From: Bog-473 sp963843365
Lineage (GTDB): Bacteria; Actinomycetota; Acidimicrobiia; Acidimicrobiales; RAAP-2
NCBI GenBank assembly: GCA_963843365.1
Contig: CAWJKG010000002.1
Location: 1 to 64,000, forward strand
Length of the DNA stretch: 64,000 nucleotides
Direction of reading: 5' to 3'
Under the pieces are notes generated by a model. It was not told where the DNA came from. It saw nothing but the letters and a program-made list of their open reading frames with translations, and made no database searches. How positions within the stretch are numbered: position 1 is the stretch's first letter; each line of letters begins with the position of its first letter. Of this stretch, positions 46,744 to 55,049 are shown piece by piece. A program made the translations under genes and the position numbers.

Positions 46744-48412
46744 ATGCCCGGAGACGAACTCGCTGCCGAGCTGTTGCGCGCCGCTCTTCACTGCCAACCC
46801 CCTGGTGGGCTCGCTCCTCGGCATTCCCGGCTACGACGGATTGCTCCCCGACTTCAGCCGCGCCGGGGAAGAGGAACGGGCGCGGGTGTTGGCCTCCATT
46901 GCCACGCGGGCGGAGCAGACGCCCGATGACGGGCTCGACGAGACCGATCTGCAGACGCTCGACTTCGTGCGCTGCCTCGGCCGCGGCATGGCCGATGCGG
47001 CCCAGGTGCCGATGATCGAATTCACCATCAGCGACACCCTCGCCTCGCCCGTCGGCGAGCTGTTGGCGTCCCTCTCCAAGGTGCCGGTCGACACCGAGGA
47101 GCGCCGCGAGGGCTATCTCGCCCGCTTACGCGGCCTCCCGGACGTGCTCGCCACCGCGGCCGAGCGCCACGAGGAGGGCATTCGCCACGGTCTCACCGCT
47201 GTGGCGCGACTCGTCGAAGCGGCGGCGGCCCAACTCGACCTGCTGATCGCCGACCCCGGCCTCGGTGCGATGGCCCGGACCGACCCCGATGCGGGCGGCA
47301 CCGAACGGGATTTTGTCGCCGCGATCTCGGTCGCCATCGACGAGCACGCCCGCCCTGCGCTGGCCGCCTACCGGGACGCGCTGCGGGGCTCGGTGCTCCC
47401 GGCGGCCCGCGACGACGAGCACCCGGGGATCTGCTTCCTGCCCGACGGCGCCGCCATGTACCGCGTCAAAATCCGGGAGCACACGTCACTGACTTCCTCT
47501 CCCGAAGAGCTCCATGCGCTGGGGTGCGAGATCGTCGACGAGGTGCTCGAGGAGATCGTCGCCACCGGCTCGGACCTCTTCGGCACGACGGCCCTCCCGG
47601 AGATCTTCGAACGCCTGTCCGATCCCTCGCTCTGCTACGGCAGCCGCGAGGAGATGCTGGAGCACGCCCGGCGGGTCGTCGCCGCCGCTGAAGCGGAGGC
47701 GCCCAAGTGGTTCGCCACCGTCCCCGACACGCCCTGCACGGTGGCCCCCATCCCCGAGGCCGAAGAAGCGGGCATGGGGATGGCGTACTACATGCCCGGC
47801 GCCGTCGACGGCTCGCGCCCCGGGACCTACTACCTGAACACCTCCGAGCCGGAGAAGCGGCAGCGCTACGACGCCGAGGACATCGCCTTCCACGAGGCGG
47901 TGCCCGGCCATCACTTCCAGCTCACCATCGCGATGGAGTCCGAGCACCTGGCGCCGGCGCGCCAGGTGCTGCACGACACCGCGTGCGCCGAGGGGTGGGG
48001 GCTCTACAGCGAACGGCTGGCGGACGAGATGGGCCTCTACTCGGACGACCTCGCCCGCATGGGCCTGTTCGCCGCGGATGCCTGGCGCGCCAGCCGGCTG
48101 GTCGTCGACACCGGCCTGCACGCGCTGGGCTGGTCACGCCAGCAGGCCGTGGATTGGATGGCGGCCCACACCCCCATTCCGCGCGCCGGGGTCGAGACGG
48201 AGATCGACCGCTACATCTCCTTCCCGGGTCAGGCCTTGGCGTACATGGTGGGCAAGCGCGAGATCGTTCGGCTCCGGGCGCTGGCCACCGAGCGACTCGG
48301 CGCCGGCTTCGACCTGCGGGACTTCCACGACCTCGTACTCCGGGCCGGGATCCTCCCCCTGCCGGCGCTGGCCCGCACGGTCGAACGCTGGATCGTGCGC
48401 CGCGGCGGGTGA
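46744..48412 (+). CDS. DUF885 family metallopeptidase-like protein, frame-disrupted at the N-terminus
   Basis: About 555 residues. After MPGDELAAELLRA an indel near 46787 leads to NPLVGSLLGIPGYDGLLPDF. The domain is recognisable from FLPDGAAMYRVKIREHTSLT, SPEELHALGCEIVDEVLEEI, AYYMPGAVDGSRPGTYYLNT and AEDIAFHEAVPGHHFQLTIA. There HEAVPGHH is the H-E-x3-G-H-H zinc motif, and CAEGWGLYSERLADEMGLYS supplies the downstream Glu. DUF885 proteins look like gluzincin-type peptidases, but no substrate is established. No signal peptide is visible, so it is probably cytosolic. A TAGCCT box and the ATG define the start. Confidence 0.88.
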
Positions 48413-48419
48413 AACCGGC

Positions 48420-48833
48420 CTAGCGGTCGAGCAGCCAGAGGTTGTCGCGCAGGGCATCCTCGACGACGTCCACCCATTGCCGCGGGGTCCAGTCGCCGAC
48501 TTCGTCCCGCTCGGCCATCGCGAGCTCGAGCGGGACGAGCACGGTCGACTGCAACTCGGCCAACGTGGACTCCAGATCGGTGAGGTCGAGTACCTCGTAG
48601 GCCAGATACGAGCGGGCGACCTGCCAGCTGCGGCTGCTCCGGCGGGGGCGGAATGGCCGGAGCACGCACCGGCCGATCTGGCGCGCCGTGCCGTGGGCCA
48701 AGAGGTTCATCCAGGCCCAGACCGGAACATCGACGCCCTTGTCGTCCCAGTACTCCGCCAGGGTGCCGCCGAGGAACGCCTCGGATTCCAAGGCGATCGT
48801 CCCGCAGGCCGTGTACTGCTCGCTGTTCTGCAC
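48420..48833 (-). CDS. Hypothetical protein (about 137 aa)
   Basis: Starting at GTG 48833, preceded by GGGAG, it reads QNSEQYTACGTIALESEAFL, GGTLAEYWDDKGVDVPVWAW, MNLLAHGTARQIGRCVLRPF, QVARSYLAYEVLDLTDLEST and ends WVDVVEDALRDNLWLLDR. The mainly helical, soluble sequence belongs to no family I recognise. It is convergent with the DUF885 gene, the two stops being 8 bases apart. An in-frame extension to 48941 looks less protein-like. The 160 bases from 48834 to 48994 show nothing else. Confidence 0.55.
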   Translation of the reverse strand: MQNSEQYTACGTIALESEAFLGGTLAEYWDDKGVDVPVWAWMNLLAHGTARQIGRCVLRPFRPRRSSRSWQVARSYLAYEVLDLTDLESTLAELQSTVLVPLELAMAERDEVGDWTPRQWVDVVEDALRDNLWLLDR

Positions 48834-48994
48834 GTCGCGCTCTCCCTTGCCGCCGAGGGCCGCTCCCGCCACGGGAACAGACCACCGCCCGCGACATTGT
48901 GCGGATCTTTCGACGATTGCTGTCGAGGCGAAGGTCCCCAAGCGCGCACTCCAGTGTCACGCCGGTTGTGCGTCCGGCCCAGCCGATCCCGTCC

Positions 48995-49546
48995 TCAAGA
49001 ACGGGCCGGGAGCGCACCGGCCGAGGCGGCTCGCCCGGCGAGGATCACCGCGAAGAGTGACACGGCCGTGACGTGCATCGCCGTGCACCACAGGCAGATG
49101 GCGCCGATCCGGAAGAGCTCGACGTAGACGAGGTACAGGACCATCGCGGCGCCGGCTCCCGACAGCACCACCCGGGTGACGTCGACCCACCGGGCCCGGG
49201 CGCGCCAGGCCCAGGGCACGGTGAGCGCCGTCATCGCCGCCGCCCACAGCAGGCCGACGACGGCCAGCGGGACGCCCAACACGACGGACCACGAGCTCGT
49301 CGTGACCAGCGCGCAGTTGACGATGCCGGTGTCCGGACAGGCCAGCGCGGCCGGATCGGTGTAGTGCGTCACCGTGAGGTACGACGCGATGGCCAGCGCC
49401 GCCAGGGACAGCCCCAGCGAAGCCGTGGCCACCCAGGCCGGCACCCGTCGGCGCGTGTCCCGGCGCGTGTCCCGGCGCGTGTCCTGGCGCACGTCGCGCC
49501 GTGGCGCGTGGCGTGTGTCGTGTCGGAGTGCCGCCGCCATGCTCAC
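48995..49546 (-). CDS. Vitamin K epoxide reductase (VKOR) family protein
   Basis: A four-to-five helix membrane protein that reoxidises a DsbA-like partner using quinone. Features: a first helix WVATASLGLSLAALAIASYL; the periplasmic loop cysteines ACPDTGIVNCALVTTSSWS; helices VVLGVPLAVVGLLWAAAMTA and GAAMVLYLVYVELFRIGAIC; and the active-site C-x-x-C in GAICLWCTAMHVTAVSLFAV. The cytosolic N-terminus has an Arg/Asp/Thr repeat (RRDTRRDTRRDT). It overlaps the upstream DUF929 gene (GTGA), the likely thiol partner. The start is GTG 49546 or ATG 49540. Confidence 0.88.
   Translation of the reverse strand: MSMAAALRHDTRHAPRRDVRQDTRRDTRRDTRRRVPAWVATASLGLSLAALAIASYLTVTHYTDPAALACPDTGIVNCALVTTSSWSVVLGVPLAVVGLLWAAAMTALTVPWAWRARARWVDVTRVVLSGAGAAMVLYLVYVELFRIGAICLWCTAMHVTAVSLFAVILAGRAASAGALPARS
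49449..49484. repeat. Three-copy 12-bp tandem repeat in the VKOR N-terminus
   Basis: CGGCGCGTGTCC three times, followed by a degenerate copy, encodes R-R-D-T units on the minus strand. Copy number changes would keep the frame and only lengthen the basic cytosolic tail. Confidence 0.75.
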
Positions 49547-50544
49547 CCTCCCAGCTTCTGGACGATCGCCGCAATGGTCGCCGAGTTGGCCACGCTAGAC
49601 GGCTGGTCGCCGGTCACCGACACGATGGCCGCCGTAATGACGTTGGCGGCGCCGTCGATCGCCTGCGCCACCGCGGTGTTCGGGTTCGACAGGTCGGCGG
49701 CGATGTCAGCGCGGGTGAGGCCCTGCAGCACCTGCGGCGAGAAGCTGGAGCCGGACACGACGTACTTGTTGGCGATATCGAGGAACGGGATGCTCCCCTG
49801 GGTGTCGTACTTCGTCAGGAGCGCCGTCTGCGCCGCCGTCGGTGTCTGCAGGGTCTGGTAGGAATTGCCCACCCGTTGGTTCGTGGTCTCCTCGACCGGC
49901 TGGAAGTCGACGTAGGCGCTCGAGTAGCTCGATCCGTAGAACGAGAGCGTCTGCGTGTTCGGGTAGATGTCGGAGCCCGACGAATGCGTGCCCGCCAGGT
50001 TCTCGAACGTGCCGAAGCGCGAGAGCGCCACGGCCAGCGCCCAGCGCTCGGCCGCGCAGTACGGGCAGTACTCGGCGCCGACGTAGGTGATCAGCGGCTT
50101 GCCGGCGCTGTCCCGGGCCGTGGCGCTGGCTCCCGTCTTGGTGGGGAGGGCGACGGTGGAGGGACTGCCGACGGCATCGAGCGTGGCGGCCGGCACCGAC
50201 AGGGCGGCCACGACCTGTGGAGACAGAGCCGTGGTCTGGGCGTCGGTCGCTGCCGATCCCCCGCCGGTCGCCAGGTGTGACGAGGCCGCCGCCGGGCTGT
50301 TGGAGGACCCGGATGCCTTGATCACCACCATGGTGGCGATGGCGGCGATGACGAGGCCGACCGGGATCAGGGCCGTCAGGACGGGGTGGCGGGTGCGGAA
50401 GCGGACCGGGGTCGGCGGTTTGGATTGGGTTGATCGACCCGTGCCTGATCGGGTGCGGGTGGACTTGGTCTGTGACTTGGCGTGCGCCTTGGTGGCAGAG
50501 GCCGGCCGCGGTCGGCGCGACGGGCCCGTCTGGGACTTCGACAT
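49543..50544 (-). CDS. DUF929 family membrane-anchored thioredoxin-like protein
   Basis: The protein has 333 residues: a basic Ser/Thr/Lys-rich cytosolic tail, one membrane helix (VLTALIPVGLVIAAIATMVV), and an exported domain with LITYVGAEYCPYCAAERWAL containing a C-P-Y-C redox site, LSRFGTFENLAGTHSSGSDI, YPNTQTLSFYGSSYSSAYVD and GSIPFLDIANKYVVSGSSFS (cis-Pro). DUF929 proteins are DsbA-like in layout, and the C-x-x-C is complete. Overlap with the VKOR gene (GTGA) argues for a two-protein system forming disulfides outside the membrane. AAGGAG precedes ATG 50544. Confidence 0.87.
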   Translation of the reverse strand: MSKSQTGPSRRPRPASATKAHAKSQTKSTRTRSGTGRSTQSKPPTPVRFRTRHPVLTALIPVGLVIAAIATMVVIKASGSSNSPAAASSHLATGGGSAATDAQTTALSPQVVAALSVPAATLDAVGSPSTVALPTKTGASATARDSAGKPLITYVGAEYCPYCAAERWALAVALSRFGTFENLAGTHSSGSDIYPNTQTLSFYGSSYSSAYVDFQPVEETTNQRVGNSYQTLQTPTAAQTALLTKYDTQGSIPFLDIANKYVVSGSSFSPQVLQGLTRADIAADLSNPNTAVAQAIDGAANVITAAIVSVTGDQPSSVANSATIAAIVQKLGG

Positions 50545-50731
50545 GGTGTTCTCCTTGGATAGAGGCGAGCGGGCGACTGGGTGCGCACGCTCGGAAAGCT
50601 CGAGTTCGGAACTGGAGGTCGAGGGCTCGGGGGTCCGCACACGTCGAGGGCATGCGTCGTGACCTCACCGACCGGGGATTTCGACCTCCGCGGGAGCCGG
50701 GCCGTTTGCCCGGCGCATCGCTGCCGGAGAG

Positions 50732-51160
50732 TCAGCCCGATGCCCTGGATGGGGCACCCGGGCAGCCCGTGGCGGCGCTGCGGGGCCGAGCTAGGAGAAC
50801 TGCGGCGGGTGGAAGAGCGGGTCCCGCGCTCCCGCGGGGAGGGCACTCACCTGGGCCCGGCGACGCCGAACGCAGGCGGCCAGCGGCCACGATCCCGACC
50901 AGGCCGGACACGACCGCCACCAGCGCGATCCCCGATGAGGGCGCGGCGGGGGCGGGGCTGCCCTTGCCGCAGGTGGCATCGAGGCAGGCGACCGGCCCCG
51001 CTGCGGGGTCCTCCACCATCCGTGCCAGCTGGGTGACCTGGGTCACCGTGCCCGATGTGGCGTCGGTGACGGACTGCGCGGCGTGCGGCACGAAGCCACC
51101 CACGACCGCCGCGGCGATGATCGCCGCCAGACCTATCCGCCACCGCAGGGACATGATCAC
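50732..51160 (-). CDS. Small membrane/exported hypothetical protein
   Basis: A 142-residue open frame with a signal-like start (SLRWRIGLAAIIAAAVVGGF), two cysteines in VACLDATCGKGSPAP, a second hydrophobic segment (GIALVAVVSGLVGIVAAGRL) and a Pro/Ala-rich tail. The C-terminal 40 residues may be an artefact of a frame error. No family is recognised. Proximity to the DUF929/VKOR pair and the C-x4-C pair suggest it could be an envelope protein handled by that system; this is inference only. Confidence 0.5.
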   Translation of the reverse strand: MIMSLRWRIGLAAIIAAAVVGGFVPHAAQSVTDATSGTVTQVTQLARMVEDPAAGPVACLDATCGKGSPAPAAPSSGIALVAVVSGLVGIVAAGRLRSASPGPGECPPRGSAGPALPPAAVLLARPRSAATGCPGAPSRASG

Positions 51161-51276
51161 AGCCTACGGGCGCTGCATAAGCACGCCCTAAGAATCACGG
51201 GCGGCGGCCACGCACGCCTCGAAAATTGTGCTGCTGAGAACGGCTGGTGCGGGCGCGGCATTGGGTGCCTGTCCGG

Positions 51277-51465
51277 CTAGCGCCCCGGCCCGTGGTCGCT
51301 GGCGGGGATCTCCGCCCCGCGCCGCACCACGAGCGCCGAGCGGTCGGCCCGGACGCGCACCCGCTCGAAGGCGGACGCCATACGGCGGTGCCAGAACGTG
51401 TACCAACCGGCGAAGCCCGCCACGAACACCACGCCGGCCACCACAATCGCCACGATCATCGCCAT
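51277..51465 (-). CDS. Small single-helix membrane protein
   Basis: From ATG 51465 it reads MAMIVAIVVAGVVFVAGFAG, one membrane helix, then WYTFWHRRMASAFERVRVRA and a charged tail. About 62 residues, family unknown. The gap between it and the next gene (51161-51276) shows nothing else. Confidence 0.45.
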   Translation of the reverse strand: MAMIVAIVVAGVVFVAGFAGWYTFWHRRMASAFERVRVRADRSALVVRRGAEIPASDHGPGR

Positions 51466-51567
51466 CACTCCAGTCTGGGGGCCTGTTCCGGGCTGAGATA
51501 GGGACAAAGGTCCCGATCCCCGGGGGTTTGTCTGTGCATTGCTGTCTCCGGGGCCGTGCGCCCGGGC

Positions 51568-53037
51568 TTACTTGCTGCCCGAGGACACGGCCGCCCCGCC
51601 ATCCGCAGCGGTGCCGGTCTCGGCGGCGGAATCCGCACCATCCACAGCATCCGCACCATCCACAGCATCCGCACCGCCCACCCGGCGAGCCCACCACGCC
51701 GCCAGCTGCAACAGCCCGAGATACACGGCCAGCACGATCACGATCACCAGCAGGCTCCACCCGGTGAGGTTGCCGCCGAAGACGAGGAGCAGCGCGGCGA
51801 TGGCCACCCCGACGACGCGCAGGCCGTTGAGGTGCTCCACGATCCAGCCCGCCGTGCGGCGCACCTGGGGCGCGGCGGCGGCCGACCCGGCGGCGGCGGC
51901 TCCGGCCCTGCCGGCCCTTCCGGCCCCCGCCGACAGCGCTCGGGCCTGGGCGGCGATCCAGCGGGCGGCCCGAGCAACATGGATGCGGATCCAGACGGCG
52001 TAGCGGGCCGGGCCGGCGACCCAGGCCCCGAACGCGACCAGCACCGACACCAACAGGGTCCAGCGCAGGTCCGTCTTGAGGAATCGCAGGACCGTGTCCC
52101 AGACGGCGGCGGCGCCCTGGGAGTTGAAACCGCCTCCCGCGGCCTGACCGATGAAGATGCCGCGGCCCAGCGCCAGCGCCACCAGCAAAAGCATGGTCAC
52201 CAGCGCCACCCCGACGGCCAGGCGCAGGAGTGTCTTGCGGCGCTCCAGGGCCAGCGCCACCGCCAGAATCGCCAGCACCAGGGCGATCACCGGGATGATC
52301 CACTTGAACTTGACGACCAGGTTGAAGAGCCCGGAGAACTTCGAGACCTGCTCCTTGCTCACGACGGTGAAGGTCACGCTCTGGGTCGAGAGCGTCTTCA
52401 GCGGGTCGAAGAAGTGGATGCCGCGCGCGTCCAGGTCCGAAATGAGGTTGTTGAGCGCCGGCGACAGGTTGAGGACGATCTGACCACCCTTGGAGACCTT
52501 CTGCTGCAGCGGTGTCTGCTTGCCCGTGAGGACGTTGATGACCGACTGGTGGCTGCGGCGGTTCAGCCCGTCCCAGAGCCGAGCGAACTTCGGGCTCTGG
52601 AAGACCTTGAGCGCGAGGCCCTGCACGTACGTGTGCAATTGCGTGACGAGGGGCGCCACGAGGGGCTTGGCAGATTTCGGGAGAGCCTGGGTGACCTTGT
52701 TCTGCACGATGTGCGACGAGAACAACACGTCGGTCGCCCGCGTCGCCAGACCCTGCTGAATGACCGGGTTGGTCGCCAGGGGCGCCATGGTCTCGACGTA
52801 CTGATCCGTGTTGGTGACCGTGCGGATCGCCCACACCGAGACCACCGAGACCGGGATGAGAATGGAGGCCAGCACGACGAGCACCCACGCCGAGATCCGA
52901 CGGGGCAGGTGCCGCCGCCCCGTCTTCGTCTTGCCGTTCTTGCCCCCGCCGCTGGACCCCGAGTCGGCCGCCACCGGTGGCGTCACCCCGGTCTGGTCGG
53001 CGCCTGCAGTCGGCATCGGGGGTTCAGCGTCGCTCAT
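51568..53037 (-). CDS. Large integral membrane protein of unknown function
   Basis: About 489 residues. A cytosolic Ser/Gly/Lys tail precedes a first helix (ISAWVLVVLASILIPVSVVS). A roughly 200-residue external domain follows (VTNTDQYVETMAPLATNPVI ... SVTFTVVSKEQVSKFSGLFN), then helices WIIPVIALVLAILAVALALE, LRLAVGVALVTMLLLVALAL, WTLLVSVLVAFGAWVAG, and a last pair near the C-terminus (VGVAIAALLLVFGGNLTGWS; LLVIVIVLAVYLGLLQLAAW). This layout is common in uncharacterised actinobacterial integral membrane proteins. GAGAAGG precedes ATG 53037. The C-terminal tail holds D-A-V-D-G-A repeats. Confidence 0.72.
   Translation of the reverse strand: MSDAEPPMPTAGADQTGVTPPVAADSGSSGGGKNGKTKTGRRHLPRRISAWVLVVLASILIPVSVVSVWAIRTVTNTDQYVETMAPLATNPVIQQGLATRATDVLFSSHIVQNKVTQALPKSAKPLVAPLVTQLHTYVQGLALKVFQSPKFARLWDGLNRRSHQSVINVLTGKQTPLQQKVSKGGQIVLNLSPALNNLISDLDARGIHFFDPLKTLSTQSVTFTVVSKEQVSKFSGLFNLVVKFKWIIPVIALVLAILAVALALERRKTLLRLAVGVALVTMLLLVALALGRGIFIGQAAGGGFNSQGAAAVWDTVLRFLKTDLRWTLLVSVLVAFGAWVAGPARYAVWIRIHVARAARWIAAQARALSAGAGRAGRAGAAAAGSAAAAPQVRRTAGWIVEHLNGLRVVGVAIAALLLVFGGNLTGWSLLVIVIVLAVYLGLLQLAAWWARRVGGADAVDGADAVDGADSAAETGTAADGGAAVSSGSK
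51631..51680. repeat. 18-bp tandem repeat in the C-terminal tail of the membrane protein
   Basis: ATCCGCACCATCCACAGC occurs twice in full and once in part, in frame, encoding D-A-V-D-G-A units just before the stop. It is a coding microsatellite, not a CRISPR array, since there are no spacers. Confidence 0.75.
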
Positions 53038-53113
53038 CTGGGCCTTCTCATTCCCCAATGCCTAGTGCGGTTTGGACTGGTGCGCACGCATTTCACGGTG
53101 TACGACTGGGGTC

Positions 53114-53296
53114 GTGAAAGCAAGTGGAGGTCACTCGAGCGGCCTGCGAGTGGTGATTCTCAGCGCCCTCTCGGCTTTCATGGCGCCCCTGGTCTTCGTG
53201 AGCGTGATCGTGCTGCGGAAGGTCAACCTGCGCACCAAGGTCCACTTTCGTCAGCTCCACCGGCGGTTCCAGAAAGAGCTGGCGCGCTGGACCTGA
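53114..53296 (+). CDS. Small membrane protein (60 aa)
   Basis: From GTG 53114: a short polar start, one hydrophobic helix (LSALSAFMAPLVFVSVIVLR) and a basic tail (KVNLRTKVHFRQLHRRFQKE). No family is recognised. It is divergent from the large membrane protein. The start is uncertain because the frame is open further upstream. Confidence 0.45.
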   Translation: MKASGGHSSGLRVVILSALSAFMAPLVFVSVIVLRKVNLRTKVHFRQLHRRFQKELARWT

Positions 53297-53366
53297 GCGA
53301 GGCCTGTCCCCCGGATCGCCCGACTGAGGCCTCCAACTGCGCCCCCGCTCACCGGATTCTGACCAT

Positions 53367-53853
53367 ATGTTGACCGGATTCGCCCATTCCGCCGTCTGCG
53401 TTCCCGACGTCGAGGCCGCCACACGCTGGTACGAGGACGTGCTCGGACTGCACGTGCTCTCTCCCCCCTACCGCATGGAGGGCGAGCAGATCGAGCACGA
53501 CATGGGTGAGCTCGTCCCGTCACCTGTTGTCGTCCACGCGTCCATCGTGGGCTTCGGGAATGACGACCGCGTCATTGAGCTGATCGAGTATCCGGCGGCG
53601 GGCATCGTTCCGCCGGACCCGGCCGAATCAGCCGTGACCAGGGTGGGTATCACACATATCGGCATGCTCTGCGACGACATCACCGACACACGGGCACAGC
53701 TCGAGGGTCGCGGCGTCGAGTTCCTCACCGCGTGGCATCGCGGACGTGGCGGGCTTGAGGACGACGTGGTGCCGCGATCCCTGGGGAACCGTCATCATCC
53801 TGATGGAGAAGAGCAAGGACGCACTCCCCTACTGGGGGCAGTGGATGGCCTGA
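53367..53853 (+). CDS. VOC-family protein, frame-disrupted
   Basis: A glyoxalase-fold protein: FAHSAVCVPDVEAATRWYED with VLGLHVLSPPYRMEGEQIEH, a middle strand GFGNDDRVIELIEYPAAGIV, VGITHIGMLCDDITDTRAQL, and after an indel near 53730 RGIADVAGLRTTWCRDPWGT then VIILMEKSKDALPYWGQW. Candidate metal ligands are H in A-H-S, E in I-E-L-I-E, H in T-H-I and E in I-L-M-E, similar to methylmalonyl-CoA epimerase or extradiol-type proteins. The complete protein is about 161 residues. Confidence 0.8.
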
Positions 53854-53901
53854 AGCACGTTTCCGGATGGCTGCACCGGCGCTGCACCCGGGAGTGCGCA
53901 A

Positions 53902-53954
53902 AGGACAGAAACGGCACCACGAGCCGACCGCACGGTCGAAAACCGTGCTGTCCT
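53902..53954. other. Possible structured RNA element upstream of the HU gene
   Basis: Within the 247-base gap 53854-54100, AGGACA (53902-53907) can pair with TGTCCT (53949-53954), enclosing CGGC/GCCG (53912-53915 with 53923-53926) and a perfect seven-base hairpin GCACGGT-CGAAA-ACCGTGC (53930-53948). Together these form a three-way-junction-like fold. There is no open frame here. It might be a small RNA, a leader, or chance. The 5-base loop rules out a tRNA-Ser anticodon arm, which it superficially resembles. Confidence 0.3.
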
Positions 53955-54020
53955 CCCACCGGATCGCGGCGTGACGGCCGTTGGAAATGACCGCCCAGAG
54001 GATGTCGCGGCGCCAGAACA

Positions 54021-54045
54021 GCGAATTTTGAGCACAAAAATTCGC
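54021..54045. promoter_or_regulatory. AT-rich palindrome upstream of the HU gene
   Basis: GCGAATTTT (54021-54029) and AAAATTCGC (54037-54045) form a perfect nine-base inverted repeat with a seven-base centre, 55 bases before the HU start. Runs of A and T like this stand out in the local GC-rich sequence. It could be an operator, a binding site of HU itself, or a weak terminator. Confidence 0.4.
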
Positions 54046-54100
54046 ATTCGTGCCCGGAAAGATGTGCATTGCGGGTCGCGCGTCGGCCACAATGGGCGCC

Positions 54101-54604
54101 ATGAACAAGCGAGAACTAGCCAAAGCAGTCGCGGTCCAGGCCGATGTCGAGTTGAAGTACGTGATCTCCGTCATCGACGGATTCACCGATGTCGTCACCT
54201 CCGTTGTCTCAAAGGGTGAGCCGGTTTCCATTCCCGGCTTTGCCAAGTTCGTCAAGGTCAACCGGGCGGCGCGTATGGGCCGCAACCCGGCCACCGGTGA
54301 GACGATCCGCATCAAGGCCTCGAAGAAGGCGCGCATCACTCCGGTGAAGGCGTTCAAAGATGCCGTTCTGAACCCGGCCACGGCGCCGAAGCTGGTGAAG
54401 GGCGCCTACCCGACCAGTGACGCGGCCGTCGCCGCCGCCGGCAAGTCCGCCGCCCCCGCCGCCGCCAAGAAGGCTCCGGCCCGTGCCGCGGCAAAGAAGG
54501 CGCCGGCGCGCAAGACCACCGCACGCAAGGCTCCGGCCAGGAAGGCACCTGCGCGCAAGGCTCCGGCCCGGCGCGCGCCCGCCAAGCGGGCCGCCAAGAG
54601 GTAA
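54101..54604 (+). CDS. hup: HU-family nucleoid protein with basic C-terminal tail
   Basis: The HU fold is clear: MNKRELAKAVAVQADVELKY, VIDGFTDVVTSVVSKGEPVS, IPGFAKFVKVNRAARMGRNP then ATGETIRIKASKKARITPVK and AFKDAVLN. After residue 95 an Ala/Lys/Arg/Pro-rich tail begins with KKAPARAAAKKAPARKT repeats and ends KRAAKR, like mycobacterial HupB and histone H1. The HU core lacks a canonical long arm R-N-P-x-T variation beyond GRNPATGE, which is normal. It compacts DNA; the tail adds non-specific binding and is a target of acetylation in mycobacteria. A strong terminator follows. Confidence 0.92.
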   Translation: MNKRELAKAVAVQADVELKYVISVIDGFTDVVTSVVSKGEPVSIPGFAKFVKVNRAARMGRNPATGETIRIKASKKARITPVKAFKDAVLNPATAPKLVKGAYPTSDAAVAAAGKSAAPAAAKKAPARAAAKKAPARKTTARKAPARKAPARKAPARRAPAKRAAKR

Positions 54605-54610
54605 AGAGCG

Positions 54611-54645
54611 AAAGCCCGGTCTCCTTCGGGGGGCCGGGCTTTTTG
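54611..54645 (+). terminator. Intrinsic terminator of the HU gene
   Basis: AAGCCCGG (54612-54619) pairs with CCGGGCTT (54634-54641), followed by TTTT. A stable GC stem with a T-tract six bases after the HU stop is the clearest rho-independent terminator in the window. Confidence 0.85.
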
Positions 54646-54670
54646 CTGTGTGTCCCGCGGCGCCTCTCGG

Positions 54671-54970
54671 ATGGACGAACCGCAGGACAAGCGACGGGAC
54701 GAGCCACCGGGCAGGCCTGCCGCGGGCAGTCGGGCTGCTTCCACTCCCGAGGTCCTCGCGGCGCGGCCGCTGGAGGAACCCCACCCCGGGCGGCTGTCAC
54801 CGGACGATCCCTCCTATCTCGACATCATCCGGGCCCATACCGAGGCCCTCGAGGCCGGTGCCGACAGCTACCTCGATCCCCGTTCGCGGCTGACTGTCCT
54901 GACGGCTGGTTTCCTGGCCCGCCGGGGCTACTGCTGCGAATCGGGCTGCCGCCACTGCCCCTACGTCTGA
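54671..54970 (+). CDS. DUF5522-type small Cys-rich protein
   Basis: This 99-residue protein has a disordered polar N-terminus followed by HPGRLSPDDPSYLDIIRAHT, EALEAGADSYLDPRSRLTVL and TAGFLARRGYCCESGCRHCP-Y-V. The final C-C-x-x-x-C-x-x-C-P-Y is the hallmark of small proteins annotated DUF5522, probably binding a metal through the four cysteines. Function is unknown. ATG 54671 starts within GCCTCTCGGATGG, with no strong ribosome site. Confidence 0.75.
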   Translation: MDEPQDKRRDEPPGRPAAGSRAASTPEVLAARPLEEPHPGRLSPDDPSYLDIIRAHTEALEAGADSYLDPRSRLTVLTAGFLARRGYCCESGCRHCPYV

Positions 54971-55049
54971 CGAACCACGGGCGGCGGACCGCCTCCTATG
55001 CTCCTCTCGGCACGCGGCGCCGATGGGGCCGAGACGGAGCGGGCAAGGC

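Noticed and set aside
53930..53948. tRNA-Ser-like anticodon arm (ACGGTCGAAAACCGT)
   Set aside because: The loop has five bases instead of seven, and no D arm, T arm or acceptor stem can be built around it.
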